A stretch of 64,000 nucleotides of DNA from Vreelandella nigrificans (GTDB lineage: Bacteria > Pseudomonadota > Gammaproteobacteria > Pseudomonadales > Halomonadaceae): contig NZ_NWUX01000010.1 of NCBI RefSeq assembly GCF_002374315.1, positions 1 to 64,000 on the forward strand. Reading direction: 5' to 3'. Within the stretch, counting starts at the first letter, position 1; every line of letters starts with the position of its first letter. The translations under genes were made by a program, and so were the position numbers. This document shows positions 54,327 to 62,951 of the stretch, piece after piece. The notes below the pieces were generated by a model. That model was given only the letters and a program-made list of their open reading frames with translations. It was not told where the DNA came from and did not search any database.

Positions 54327-54345
54327 GCCTGCCAGTTTGGCAGGC
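54327..54345 (+). promoter_or_regulatory. Hairpin in the leader of the Met-rich peptide gene
   Basis: GCCTGCCA-gtt-TGGCAGGC: 8-bp perfect arms, 3-nt loop, ending 11 bp before the GAGGAG ribosome site of the Met-rich peptide gene. Outer CAAG/CTTG bases could extend it to include part of the ribosome site. It may be an operator for the downstream OmpR-type regulator or an RNA element. Confidence 0.55.
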
Positions 54346-54367
54346 ATAAAGCTTGAGGAGACACCAT

Positions 54368-54622
54368 ATGAACAAGTTCATGACAATCGTAGCTATCGGC
54401 CTATTCAGCCTGATGGCAAGCGCCAGCCACGCGGATGAAATGATGCCCAAAGATGGCATGATGGAAGACGACATGCATGAGGCGATGGAAAGTAAGCCAA
54501 TGGAGCATGGCGATATGGAGATGGATGAGATGCCCGACGCGATGGAAGGTGACATGGAAGGTGATATGGAGATGGACAGCGATATGGAGATGGAAGAGGA
54601 GATGGAAAGTGGGGGCATGTAA
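54368..54622 (+). CDS. Exported methionine-rich peptide (MrpX-like)
   Basis: 84 residues. A signal peptide (FMTIVAIGLFSLMASASHA, cleavage near 22) is followed by a 62-residue mature part with 18 Met (29%) and many Asp/Glu, in ME, GDME and EMES-like repeats. There is no aromatic residue or Cys in the mature part, so it is probably unstructured. It sits directly upstream of a two-component system and msrPQ. A methionine-rich periplasmic peptide, MrpX, is known in Azospira, where it scavenges hypochlorite and is repaired by a MsrP homologue. This gene is the same idea by context. Metal binding is the alternative. GAGGAG precedes the ATG. Confidence 0.85.
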   Translation: MNKFMTIVAIGLFSLMASASHADEMMPKDGMMEDDMHEAMESKPMEHGDMEMDEMPDAMEGDMEGDMEMDSDMEMEEEMESGGM

Positions 54623-54669
54623 GCCTCAGGCAAACAAATTCATTTTGGGCGTTTAAAAGCCAGGCACCT

Positions 54670-55371
54670 ATGACACGCAACGTACTGATCGTAGAAGATA
54701 ACCCAGGTATCGGTGAGCTCGTGCGTATACACGTGGCTGAACTTGGCATGAACCCCATTCTTTGTGCGCGGGGGGATACTGGACTTGAGCGTTTTCGTGA
54801 AGGGGGTATCGATCTGGTGATTCTTGACCTGATGCTACCCGGCCTGGATGGACTATCGGTGTGCCGCGAAATTCGCTCAGGCCCAGGTTATGTTCCAGTA
54901 TTGATGCTAACGGCTAAAAGCACGGAGTTGGATCGGGTGTTGGGTCTGGAAATGGGTGCAGATGATTACCTCACCAAACCATTTAGCGTGGCGGAATTGT
55001 CCGCCAGGGTGAAGGCCTTGTTCCGACGCGTGGATGCCATGGCGTCCACGCCAATCGAGAAAACCAGCGATGATGAGCTGATCGCCGATGGGCTGCGTAT
55101 TGACCCACTGCGCCGACGGGTGTTTATAAAGGAGCAAACAGTCGAGCTCACCGCGCGGGAATTTGACCTACTTTGGCACTTTGCCAGCCATCCAGGGCGG
55201 GTATTCAGTCGTGTTCAATTGCTCGACACCGTATGGGGCTACAGCCACGAAGGTTACGAGCATACCGTCAATACCCACATTAACCGCCTGCGGGGGAAAA
55301 TCGAAACAGACCCGGCTCGACCGGAGTTCATCCAGACCGTCTGGGGGGTGGGCTATCGCTTCCGCGAATAA
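54670..55371 (+). CDS. OmpR-family response regulator
   Basis: 233 residues. The receiver domain has acidic EDN (9-11), phospho-acceptor Asp in LVILDLMLPGLDG (near 53) and Lys in DDYLTKPFS (near 103). The OmpR winged helix (about 135-230) ends with NTHINRLRGKIE and FIQTVWGVGYRF. It begins 48 bp after the Met-rich peptide gene and 3 bp before the kinase gene. Position suggests it controls the peptide and msrPQ, as HprR does for msrPQ in E. coli. Confidence 0.93.
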   Translation: MTRNVLIVEDNPGIGELVRIHVAELGMNPILCARGDTGLERFREGGIDLVILDLMLPGLDGLSVCREIRSGPGYVPVLMLTAKSTELDRVLGLEMGADDYLTKPFSVAELSARVKALFRRVDAMASTPIEKTSDDELIADGLRIDPLRRRVFIKEQTVELTAREFDLLWHFASHPGRVFSRVQLLDTVWGYSHEGYEHTVNTHINRLRGKIETDPARPEFIQTVWGVGYRFRE

Positions 55372-55374
55372 GTT

Positions 55375-56889
55375 ATGCTGAAAACACTCTACACCCGGCT
55401 GGCCCTCGGCCTATTTTTGCTATTGCTGGTCGTCGGCCTGCTCTATACCTTTATCAGCCTCTATGCGCTGCGCGAATACAGCGCTTCCGTTAACCAGGCG
55501 TTGCACCAGGATCTGGCTCAGAACCTAGTGTCTGATAGAAACCTGGTTAGTGGCGGGCAGCTTGACCGGAGCGCTCTGGAAGAGTTGTTCGCCCTCTACA
55601 TGGCCATTAACCCCAGCATCGAGATCTACCTACTGGCTTTGGATGGCACTATTCTCTCCTACTCAGCGGACCCAGCGAAGATCAAACGCAACCAGGTCTC
55701 GCTGCCCCCCATACGCAGGCTGATGGATGACATGAGCCTGTATCCAATACTGGGGGATGATCCGCGTAGCCATGACCGGCAGAAAGTATTTTCCGTTACC
55801 CCAGTGCCCACCGCAGATAACCCAGAAGGCTACCTCTACGTCGTGTTACGAGGCGAGGAGTACGACGCCGCAGAAACCATGGCCCGTGGCGGCAAAGTGC
55901 TGCAGATGAGCGCGTGGGCACTGCTCGTCAGTTTGGCAGTGGCCATGATCGCAGGGCTGACTATTTTCCGCCTGTTAACTCGCCGGCTGAGATCACTCAC
56001 GCACCTAGTGGCAGAGTTCGAGAACAGCGATATGAACCAAGGCACACCCGGTGCTTGGTGTAGCAAAAGGTGGCGCGACAAGCGACCCACTGTACGTGAT
56101 GAGATCGACTACTTAGGCGCCACCTTTGATGATATGGCGTGCCGAATTGCTTCTCAAATCGAGCAGTTAACGGAAAAAGATGCCCAGCGCCGTCACTTGA
56201 TTGCTCAGGTATCTCATGACCTTCGCACGCCACTGGCATCCATGCAGGGCTATATCGAAAGTTTGAAATTAAGGCGTGACCGGCTCAGCCCACAAGAGCA
56301 GGATCGCTTTCTCGATATTGCCCTAAAAGAAGGCCGTCGCTTAAGCCGCCTGGTGGACGAGCTCTTCGAGCTTGCCGCACTCGAGGCAAAGGAAAAACAG
56401 CCGGCGCCAGAACCCTTCCCGCTCGCCGAACTGGTACACGATGTGGTTCAGAAACACGGCCAGACAGCTCGGGATAACCAACTGGAACTCACGTTGAGCG
56501 GAGACCCAGCGCTGCCAACCGCTTATGCAGACTTGGCTATGACCGAACGTGTGCTGGATAACTTGATCAGCAATGCCATTGCCTATAGCCCCTCTGGCGG
56601 CCGCATTGACGTTATTGTTGGCCAAACGGACGGCGAACCGGAGGTTTGCGTGCGAGACAGCGGCCCAGGCATTGCGGAGCAAGACCTACCGCATATCTTT
56701 GAGCCTTTCTATCGCGGTGAAACCTCTGACGGATCCGGCCATGCCGGGCTAGGGCTGGCGATTGCACGCCGAATAATGACACTTCAGGGCGGTGATATCT
56801 GTGTGGAAAACCTTACCACTGGGGGAGCATCCTTCTGTATACGCTTACCGACGTACGTTCCTGTCCCACCCAACGTTATAAATACGTAA
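55375..56889 (+). CDS. Sensor histidine kinase
   Basis: 504 residues. Two membrane helices (about 8-30 and 178-202) flank a ~145-residue periplasmic sensor domain. HAMP, then HisKA with LIAQVSHDLRTPLASMQGYI (His near 281), then HATPase_c with NLISNAIAYSP (N box), DSGPGIAE (G1) and GHAGLGLAIARRI (G2) follow. Its stimulus is not known; periplasmic oxidants such as hypochlorite are the guess from context. It directly follows the regulator gene. Confidence 0.92.
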   Translation: MLKTLYTRLALGLFLLLLVVGLLYTFISLYALREYSASVNQALHQDLAQNLVSDRNLVSGGQLDRSALEELFALYMAINPSIEIYLLALDGTILSYSADPAKIKRNQVSLPPIRRLMDDMSLYPILGDDPRSHDRQKVFSVTPVPTADNPEGYLYVVLRGEEYDAAETMARGGKVLQMSAWALLVSLAVAMIAGLTIFRLLTRRLRSLTHLVAEFENSDMNQGTPGAWCSKRWRDKRPTVRDEIDYLGATFDDMACRIASQIEQLTEKDAQRRHLIAQVSHDLRTPLASMQGYIESLKLRRDRLSPQEQDRFLDIALKEGRRLSRLVDELFELAALEAKEKQPAPEPFPLAELVHDVVQKHGQTARDNQLELTLSGDPALPTAYADLAMTERVLDNLISNAIAYSPSGGRIDVIVGQTDGEPEVCVRDSGPGIAEQDLPHIFEPFYRGETSDGSGHAGLGLAIARRIMTLQGGDICVENLTTGGASFCIRLPTYVPVPPNVINT

Positions 56890-56985
56890 TAACCTGGGGA
56901 GCTAGCTGTGATAAACCTCACTCATACTGGTCACAGTAGTTACAGCTCACATTATCCATAGGCTTTTCCCTAGTGGAGGCATCAC

Positions 56986-58002
56986 ATGTTGATAAAAATT
57001 GCCAAACCGAGTGACTTACACGAATCCGATGTAACGCCAGAATCAATCTATCTCTCTCGGCGACGCTTTATGGGCGGCATGGTTGGCTTAGGTGCGGGAC
57101 TCGCCCTCTCCGGGAATGTAAATGCCAATGAAGACTACTCTGATGTGCCAGAAGGCAACGCGCCGACCTGGCTAAAGGAAAAAATTAGTGAGACGGAGTG
57201 GCGAGCCATCACTCCCAGCGACCCCGAAAAAGATACGCTAACCCCCTTTGATGACGCCAGTGGCTACAACAATTTCTTCGAGTTTGGCTCCGACAAACGC
57301 GATCCCGCCCGCCATGCAGGCAGCCTGCAAACCGAGCCATGGAGCGTGGTGGTCGATGGCGAAGTCAATAACGGCGGGCGATTTGCCTTAGAGGACTTCG
57401 CCAAGCCTTCGCAGTTCGAAGAACGTATTTACCGCCTGCGCTGTGTAGAGGCATGGTCGATGGTGATTCCCTGGCTGGGCATTCCTCTGGCCGACATCAT
57501 CAAACGCGCTGATCCCACTAGTAAAGCTAAATACGTGCGCTTTGAGACCCTGGTGGATCCAGAGCAAATGCGCGGACAGCGCTCCTCGTTCTCAATCATT
57601 GATTGGCCCTATGTGGAAGGCCTGCGCTTAGATGAAGCCATGCACCCGCTGACGATATTGGCCATGGGCATGTATGGCCGCGAGCTACCCAATCAAAATG
57701 GCGCCCCCCTGCGGCTAGTCGTACCCTGGAAGTACGGCTTTAAGAGCATCAAATCGATTGTGCGTATCTCGCTGGTGGAAGAGCAGCCGCTTAACTCTTG
57801 GCAGCAAATCGCCGCCAATGAGTACGGCTTCTATGCCAACGTTAACCCCGAAGTTGACCACCCCCGCTGGAGCCAAGCCACCGAGCGGCGGCTCCCCAAC
57901 AGCCTCTTTCGCACCAATACCATCGATACCCTCATGTTTAACGGCTACGCCAACGAAGTCGCCGACATGTATGCGGGGTTGGATTTGAGGACAAACTACT
58001 AA
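56986..58002 (+). CDS. msrP: Periplasmic methionine sulfoxide reductase, catalytic subunit MsrP (YedY)
   Basis: 338 residues. A Tat signal SRRRFMGGMVGLGAGLALSG (about 24-43) precedes a sulfite-oxidase fold with the molybdenum-ligand Cys in YRLRCVEAWSMVIPW (near 152). LVVPWKYGFKSIKSIVRI near 240-257 is typical. MsrP reduces Met-sulfoxide in periplasmic proteins using a Mo-molybdopterin cofactor. GGAGG precedes the ATG, and it overlaps msrQ by one base (TAATG). Confidence 0.95.
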   Translation: MLIKIAKPSDLHESDVTPESIYLSRRRFMGGMVGLGAGLALSGNVNANEDYSDVPEGNAPTWLKEKISETEWRAITPSDPEKDTLTPFDDASGYNNFFEFGSDKRDPARHAGSLQTEPWSVVVDGEVNNGGRFALEDFAKPSQFEERIYRLRCVEAWSMVIPWLGIPLADIIKRADPTSKAKYVRFETLVDPEQMRGQRSSFSIIDWPYVEGLRLDEAMHPLTILAMGMYGRELPNQNGAPLRLVVPWKYGFKSIKSIVRISLVEEQPLNSWQQIAANEYGFYANVNPEVDHPRWSQATERRLPNSLFRTNTIDTLMFNGYANEVADMYAGLDLRTNY

Positions 58003-58622
58003 TGGCAGCGCAGCGGGTATGGCTACTTTGGCGCGTGGGCGTGTTTCTGGCCGCGCTAACGCCACTACTGTTCTGGAGCGGGCAGGTGGCGATTAACGCC
58101 GCAGGGCCAGAGCCAGGGCGCTACCTGCTGCTTAACATCGGCATTGGCGCGCTATGGATGCTGCTGCTCACCCTAAGCCTTACACCACTCACAAAACTCA
58201 CCCGCTGGAAAGGTTTTGCACTAATCCGGCGCCAGCTGGGCCTGTGGACACTCGCCTACGCCACCCTGCATATGCTCTGCTATGCGCTGTTTATCCTGGG
58301 GCTTAACTGGGCACTACTGGGTAGCGAGATCATTAAACGGCCCTACATTATTGTCGGCATGATAGCGCTGATTGGCCTTGCGGTGCTGGGGGCTACCTCT
58401 AACCGCTGGGCAATGAAGCGCCTAGGCAAACGCTGGAAACCACTACACAAGTTTTCCTACGTTATTTTGGGCCTGGTACTGCTGCACTTCTTCTGGGTAG
58501 TGCGCGCTGATATGCGCGAGTGGGCAATATATGCCGCTATTGCTGCGCTTATCATGGCCACCCGACTTCCACCGGTAGCCCGCACACTGCCTAAACTGCG
58601 CCATCGATTGAGTCGTACTTAG
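58002..58622 (+). CDS. msrQ: Haem-binding membrane subunit MsrQ (YedZ)
   Basis: 206 residues, five to six transmembrane helices. Haem histidines lie in YATLHMLCYALF (near 88) and in KPLHKFSYVILGLVLLHFFWVV (two pieces, near 148 and 160). MsrQ passes electrons from quinol and a cytosolic flavin reductase to MsrP. It shares the TAATG junction with msrP. The C-terminal region is normal for the family. Confidence 0.94.
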   Translation: MAAQRVWLLWRVGVFLAALTPLLFWSGQVAINAAGPEPGRYLLLNIGIGALWMLLLTLSLTPLTKLTRWKGFALIRRQLGLWTLAYATLHMLCYALFILGLNWALLGSEIIKRPYIIVGMIALIGLAVLGATSNRWAMKRLGKRWKPLHKFSYVILGLVLLHFFWVVRADMREWAIYAAIAALIMATRLPPVARTLPKLRHRLSRT

Positions 58623-58651
58623 GGCTTGTAAGAGGTATCAAGCGACGAAAC

Positions 58652-59230
58652 CTAGCCAAGTATGCAGCGCAGATGATTACGATAGGCGGCTTTGTCGCGC
58701 GCTACATCTGGCGCCTTCATTACGTCGTTGGCAATAAAGGTCGGCAACGCTTCTAAGCCGATAAATTCCTGAGACTTATGAAACGGGAAGTAGACACCAT
58801 CCACGCCGCGCCCTTCGAAGAAGTTGTCCGGTTCATCGAACGCTTCCAAAGGCGCGTTCCATGTCAGCGATAGCATATAGCGACGGCCCTGTAGCAGGCC
58901 ACCACTGCCATACTGCTTGGTCGGATCTTGGCGGCTGCGGCCATCGCTGGCGTAGAGCGAACCGTGGCCTTCTGTGAACACCTCATCAATGTAACGTTTA
59001 ACGATCCAGGGTGCGCCCATCCACCAGCCGGGCATCTGATACACAATAGTGTCCGCCCATAGGTAGTTCTGCACCTCGGTATCAAGATCGTACCCTTGAT
59101 CAATCACCGTCTCGCGCACCTCGTAGCCCATTTCCTGCAAAGTACTCACCGCCACGCCGTGTAGCGTATTATTGAGTTCACCGCCAGAGTGGGCAAACTC
59201 TTTACCGCCGTTAATCAGCAGAATTTTCAT
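58652..59230 (-). CDS. mdaB: NADPH:quinone reductase MdaB-like flavodoxin-fold protein
   Basis: 192 residues. LLINGGKEFAHSGGELNNTLH (FMN/FAD phosphate loop), VYQMPGWWMGAPWIVKRYIDEVF (two pieces) and LSLTWNAPLEAF follow the MdaB family closely. It reduces quinones by two electrons in the cytoplasm and protects against oxidative cycling. It converges on msrQ and is divergent from a LysR gene that probably controls it. Confidence 0.92.
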   Translation of the reverse strand: MKILLINGGKEFAHSGGELNNTLHGVAVSTLQEMGYEVRETVIDQGYDLDTEVQNYLWADTIVYQMPGWWMGAPWIVKRYIDEVFTEGHGSLYASDGRSRQDPTKQYGSGGLLQGRRYMLSLTWNAPLEAFDEPDNFFEGRGVDGVYFPFHKSQEFIGLEALPTFIANDVMKAPDVARDKAAYRNHLRCILG

Positions 59231-59350
59231 TAATCAAACCTCTCACAATAGCTAGCACGCTCATACCAAAAAGCGTTGGCATGGCATTAAGTGAAGGGCA
59301 TTGTGGATTCAATGAATGCGGAAAAACAGCGACGTTTCATCAAGACACCT

Positions 59351-59365
59351 TTGATTTAAAATCAA
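59351..59365. promoter_or_regulatory. LysR-type operator candidate in the mdaB/LysR spacer
   Basis: TTGATT-taa-AATCAA, a perfect six-base dyad of the T-N11-A kind, lies between divergent mdaB and its LysR neighbour, 67 bp before the LysR start. Confidence 0.45.
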
Positions 59366-59431
59366 CAATACTAGACGGCTATCACTGCCGCGCTGACCAC
59401 CTTGTAGAGAACATTTTATGAGAAGCACACC

Positions 59432-60334
59432 ATGAAAAGCACTCTTGAAGAACAGCAGGCCTTTGTGACGGTGGTCGATAGCGGCTCAATCACCAGCGCA
59501 GCCGAACGGCTAGGCATTACGGTTTCTGGGGTTAGCCGTGCGCTCAACCGCCTGGAGCAAAAACTTGGCGCCACTCTGCTGCGCCGCACGACCCGTCGCT
59601 TGGAGCTTACCGAGGAGGGAGAGACGTTTCTTGGCCACTGCCGCCGTATTTTAGCGGCCGTGGATGAAGCCGAAGAGGCAATGCTGGATCGCCACAATCA
59701 GCCCCAAGGTCGGTTACGAATCAACGCCGCACCCAGCTTTATGCAGTTTGTGATTGTACCGGTGATTGGCGAGTTTCGCGCCCGCTACCCTGGCATTACC
59801 CTCGAACTCGACACCCACGACCGTTTTATCGATCTGCTGGAACAGCGGGTTGATTTGGCCATCCGCATTGGCAAGCTTGAAGATTCATCGCTACACGCCC
59901 GTCTCCTTGGCTACAGCCCGCTGCGCCTTCTAGCCAGCCCCGCCTACCTTGATCGCCATGGTACGCCGCAAAGCGTCGATGACCTTCAAGATCACAGCTT
60001 GCTAGGTTTCAGCCAACTCGATCATCTCAACCGTTGGCCACTGTGTCGCGCCGATGGTCAACCCCTGCACATCACCCCAACACTGGCTGCTTCCAGCGGC
60101 AGTACGCTGATCGAGTTAGCCGTTGCGGGAGAAGGCATCGTTTGCCTGGCCGACTTTATGACCATTCTTCCTCGCCAGAGAGGCACGCTAATTGACGTAT
60201 TACCCGGCCATATCGAACTACAAACCCAAGCGGTGAACGCCGTGTACTACCGCCAAACCACGCTTTCACAGCGCACCCGGCTGTTTATGGAGTTTTTAGT
60301 AGAACGGCTGCCGGGGAAGTATTTGCAGGGGTGA
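59432..60334 (+). CDS. LysR-family regulator (probable mdaB regulator)
   Basis: 300 residues. Helix-turn-helix SGSITSAAERLGITVSGVSRAL (two pieces, about 16-38), linker to about 87, substrate-binding domain after. It is divergent from mdaB with 200 bp between, holding a LysR-like dyad. Redox-active quinones or oxidants are the likely inducers by analogy with other mdaB regulators (inference). GAGAAG precedes the ATG. Confidence 0.9.
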   Translation: MKSTLEEQQAFVTVVDSGSITSAAERLGITVSGVSRALNRLEQKLGATLLRRTTRRLELTEEGETFLGHCRRILAAVDEAEEAMLDRHNQPQGRLRINAAPSFMQFVIVPVIGEFRARYPGITLELDTHDRFIDLLEQRVDLAIRIGKLEDSSLHARLLGYSPLRLLASPAYLDRHGTPQSVDDLQDHSLLGFSQLDHLNRWPLCRADGQPLHITPTLAASSGSTLIELAVAGEGIVCLADFMTILPRQRGTLIDVLPGHIELQTQAVNAVYYRQTTLSQRTRLFMEFLVERLPGKYLQG

Positions 60335-60445
60335 AGGGCAAGCTAATCAACGCCATTGCTTGCCAGAAAAGCACTAGCGCCAACGGTAAACATCTCTACC
60401 TTCTTTGGGTTTCCATACAACGCCCATTTCCACTTTGTTCGCCTT

Positions 60446-61105
60446 TTACCGACGCCACGATCCTTCCGGCATATCAATGTCACGCTGCGCCTCGTCGAGT
60501 GCCTGACGCAAACCCTCCTGATCGTACGGTAGGCAATAAGCTGGCTTGGCGCGCTCAAAACGCCAGCCTTCCGCCAGCGGCCCGGCATCAACAACATCGA
60601 AGCCAAACTCGCGCACCAAGCTTGCAACGATTTCCTTGGCCGCGTCATCGTCCCCCGCGATAGGCAAGGCGCGCCGTATTCCCGAAGGTAGCGTTTGCCC
60701 GCCTTTCTCCAGATCAGTGGCCAGGATTGCGTTAAATGCCTTCACGAGACGGGAATCTGTCAAATGCTGCTCCAGCAGTTCACTCGTCGTCGCCCGGCGC
60801 TCATCCAGATTAGGAATCGCTCCATCACGATCTGGATAGTAGTTATTGGCGTCCAACACGATCTTATCGCGTAGCGGCTCAATCGGAAGCGTGGCGTATT
60901 GATGAAAGGGAATGGCGATCAGGATAATGTCGCCGAAGCCGATGGCCTCATGCACGGTACCGATCTGGACGCCAATTTTCGCCGGGATGCCGCTGAGTGT
61001 CTGCGGCCCCCGCGAGTTACTGATCATGACATCATAGCCTGCCGCAATCGCTAGGCGTGCAAACGCTTGTCCGATTAAACCTGCACCAATAATTCCGATC
61101 TGCAT
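60446..61105 (-). CDS. NADPH-dependent F420 reductase-like protein
   Basis: 219 residues. GIIGAGLIGQAFARLAIAAGYDV (NADP-binding; two pieces) and ISNSRGP (2'-phosphate contact) lead. DIILIAIPFHQY, LDANNYYPDRDG and VKAFNAI then follow the F420H2:NADP oxidoreductase/NPF family. Bacteria without F420 carry many such proteins of unknown substrate. It is divergent from a LysR gene and GGGAG precedes its ATG. Confidence 0.88.
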   Translation of the reverse strand: MQIGIIGAGLIGQAFARLAIAAGYDVMISNSRGPQTLSGIPAKIGVQIGTVHEAIGFGDIILIAIPFHQYATLPIEPLRDKIVLDANNYYPDRDGAIPNLDERRATTSELLEQHLTDSRLVKAFNAILATDLEKGGQTLPSGIRRALPIAGDDDAAKEIVASLVREFGFDVVDAGPLAEGWRFERAKPAYCLPYDQEGLRQALDEAQRDIDMPEGSWRR

Positions 61106-61156
61106 GTTTTGCTCCCGATAGTTTTAAGACAAGCAGCACTTTATTCTGCTACCCAA

Positions 61157-61174
61157 AAGTGATAAACATCACTT
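61157..61174. promoter_or_regulatory. LysR-type operator candidate
   Basis: AAGTGAT-aaac-ATCACTT, a perfect 7-bp dyad 32 bp before the LysR start and 52 bp before the divergent F420-reductase-like start. The immediately following ACTTAAGT adds a second small dyad. Confidence 0.55.
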
Positions 61175-61205
61175 AAGTGACTTAACTATCTACTGAGAGC
61201 TGATA

Positions 61206-62099
61206 ATGCTGGATCGGTTAACGAGCATGGCTATTTTTGTGAGGGTTGCCGATCTTGGCTCTTTCACGGCCGCCGCCGCAGAATTCGGCCTATCGACGCA
61301 GATGGTTTCCAAACACATCATGGCTCTGGAGCAGCAGCTTGGGTCGCGGCTATTGCACCGAACCACGCGTAAACAGAGCCTGACCGAGATCGGGCATCTC
61401 TATCACGAAAGATGTCAGGTTATCCTTGCAGAAGTCGAGGCGGCCGAAGCGCTGACGGAACAGGCCCGGGCTGTTCCACGGGGCCGCCTCAGAATCAACG
61501 CGCCCGTCACATTTGGCAGTCAAAGCCTGGTGCCTCTTGTCACCCGCTACCTTCGTAAGTACCCTGAGGTGGAGGTCGACCTCACCTTGTCGGATCGTCT
61601 GGTCGATCCTATCGAGGAAGGTTACGAAGCCGTCATTCGCCTCGGGCCAATCAACGACAGCACTACATTGGTGGCACGTCCGCTTGCTCCTTATCGGCTC
61701 ATCGCCTGTGCTTCACCTGCCTATCTAGCTGAACACGGTAAGCCTGAGACACCGGCAGATCTGTTGGTGCATGAGTGCCTGGGCTTTGCCTATTGGTTCG
61801 GCACTTTGGGCAGAAATTGGCGTTTCAGTCGCGACAGCTGCATATATGACGCCCCTGTGAACGGGCGGCTACAAATCAATGACTGGAAAGGGCTGCTTCA
61901 CGCAGCACTGGAGGGGTTCGGCATTACATTGGGCTACGAAGCTGCATTAACGGAGGCGTTATCCGCCGGGCGGCTGGTGCGCATCTTGCCAGACTATGAG
62001 GGGCCTTCGAGACCCATGCACCTGCTCTACGCCGCCGATCAACGCATGACACCGAAGCTACGCTATTTCATAGACGACGTTGTGGCCACGTTCGCTTAG
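61206..62099 (+). CDS. LysR-family transcriptional regulator
   Basis: 297 residues. Helix-turn-helix LGSFTAAAAEFGLSTQMVSKHI (two pieces, about 17-38), CrgA-like linker, substrate-binding domain from about 90. It is divergent from the F420-reductase-like gene and has a clear dyad in the spacer. GAGAG precedes the ATG. Confidence 0.9.
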   Translation: MLDRLTSMAIFVRVADLGSFTAAAAEFGLSTQMVSKHIMALEQQLGSRLLHRTTRKQSLTEIGHLYHERCQVILAEVEAAEALTEQARAVPRGRLRINAPVTFGSQSLVPLVTRYLRKYPEVEVDLTLSDRLVDPIEEGYEAVIRLGPINDSTTLVARPLAPYRLIACASPAYLAEHGKPETPADLLVHECLGFAYWFGTLGRNWRFSRDSCIYDAPVNGRLQINDWKGLLHAALEGFGITLGYEAALTEALSAGRLVRILPDYEGPSRPMHLLYAADQRMTPKLRYFIDDVVATFA

Positions 62100-62123
62100 T
62101 TGGCTATTGAGGGAACAGCTGCT

Positions 62124-62522
62124 TCAATCTGTACCACTTTCACTGAGAGCGGGTACATGGCGAGGAGGCTTAATCAAGCTTTCTGCTGGAATGCCGAACA
62201 TCTCATGGAGCTTCCACACCATGGCCAGAGTCAATTTGCGCTTCCCATTAAGTATTTCGTAGACACGGTTGCGTTTACCGATAGCAGGTTCCAAATCCTT
62301 AGCGGTAAGGCCCTCCTGATCCATCCGGAACTTGATAGCTTCAATTGGATCAGGCAGGTCTACAGGGAATTGATGAGCTTCGTAGTGCTCAATCAACGTC
62401 AGCAAAATATCGAAGCGATCGCTGTCCTCGCTGCCAAGCTCTGGCTCGTTATCGAAGTAGGCTGATACGTCACGCAATGCAGCTTTGTAGTCAGCCTCTG
62501 TGCGAATCGGGCGAATGTTCAT
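62124..62522 (-). CDS. higA: HigA-like antitoxin
   Basis: 132 residues. The N-terminal part (RTEADYKAALRDVSAYFDNE) is typical of the large HigA group. The C-terminal XRE helix-turn-helix is GLTAKDLEPAIGKRNRVYEIL (two pieces, about 85-106) plus GKRKLTLAMV. It is encoded 4 bp after the higB stop. The ATG at 62522 is preferred over 62540. It should neutralise HigB and repress the operon. Confidence 0.9.
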   Translation of the reverse strand: MNIRPIRTEADYKAALRDVSAYFDNEPELGSEDSDRFDILLTLIEHYEAHQFPVDLPDPIEAIKFRMDQEGLTAKDLEPAIGKRNRVYEILNGKRKLTLAMVWKLHEMFGIPAESLIKPPRHVPALSESGTD

Positions 62523-62526
62523 AAAA

Positions 62527-62829
62527 TCACTCCATTTCAACGGTTTCGGCGTCTATCTTGTCGTACTCAGCGTGGGTACCGATGAACTTGATATAAACCG
62601 CGCCATGCCGATAAACAACGCTTACGATAAGCCGGTAGTCGTTGCCTTTAATGTCAAATACGATGCGCTTGTTTCCCAATATGCTGGCTCTTGGGTATCT
62701 CGCCTTGATGTCATGAGCACTCTCCCACTGGGCATGCTTTACTTCATCGATCCAGGCCTCCAGCGAACCTTTAGCGCCAGGATGCTTTTCCCAGAAGTCC
62801 CTTAGATTTCTAATCGCTATAACTCTCAT
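62527..62829 (-). CDS. higB: HigB-type mRNA interferase toxin
   Basis: 100 residues, the RelE/HigB fold: NLRDFWEKHPGAKGSLEAW (N-terminal helices), IVFDIKGNDYRLIVSVVY (two pieces, central strands) and VYIKFIGTHAEYDKID (C-terminal YxH-type end). HigB cleaves mRNA on the ribosome. Toxin-first gene order is normal for higBA. AAGGAG precedes the ATG. Confidence 0.92.
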   Translation of the reverse strand: MRVIAIRNLRDFWEKHPGAKGSLEAWIDEVKHAQWESAHDIKARYPRASILGNKRIVFDIKGNDYRLIVSVVYRHGAVYIKFIGTHAEYDKIDAETVEME

Positions 62830-62951
62830 GCCGTCTCCTTACGGCTCATTTTGTCCCAAATTGGGACTAACTTCAAATCTTACTTACGCAACTGAAGCCA
62901 TTCTAGCGGGTGAGCTATCAAGAGGCTTGTACAAAAATGAGCAAATACTGT

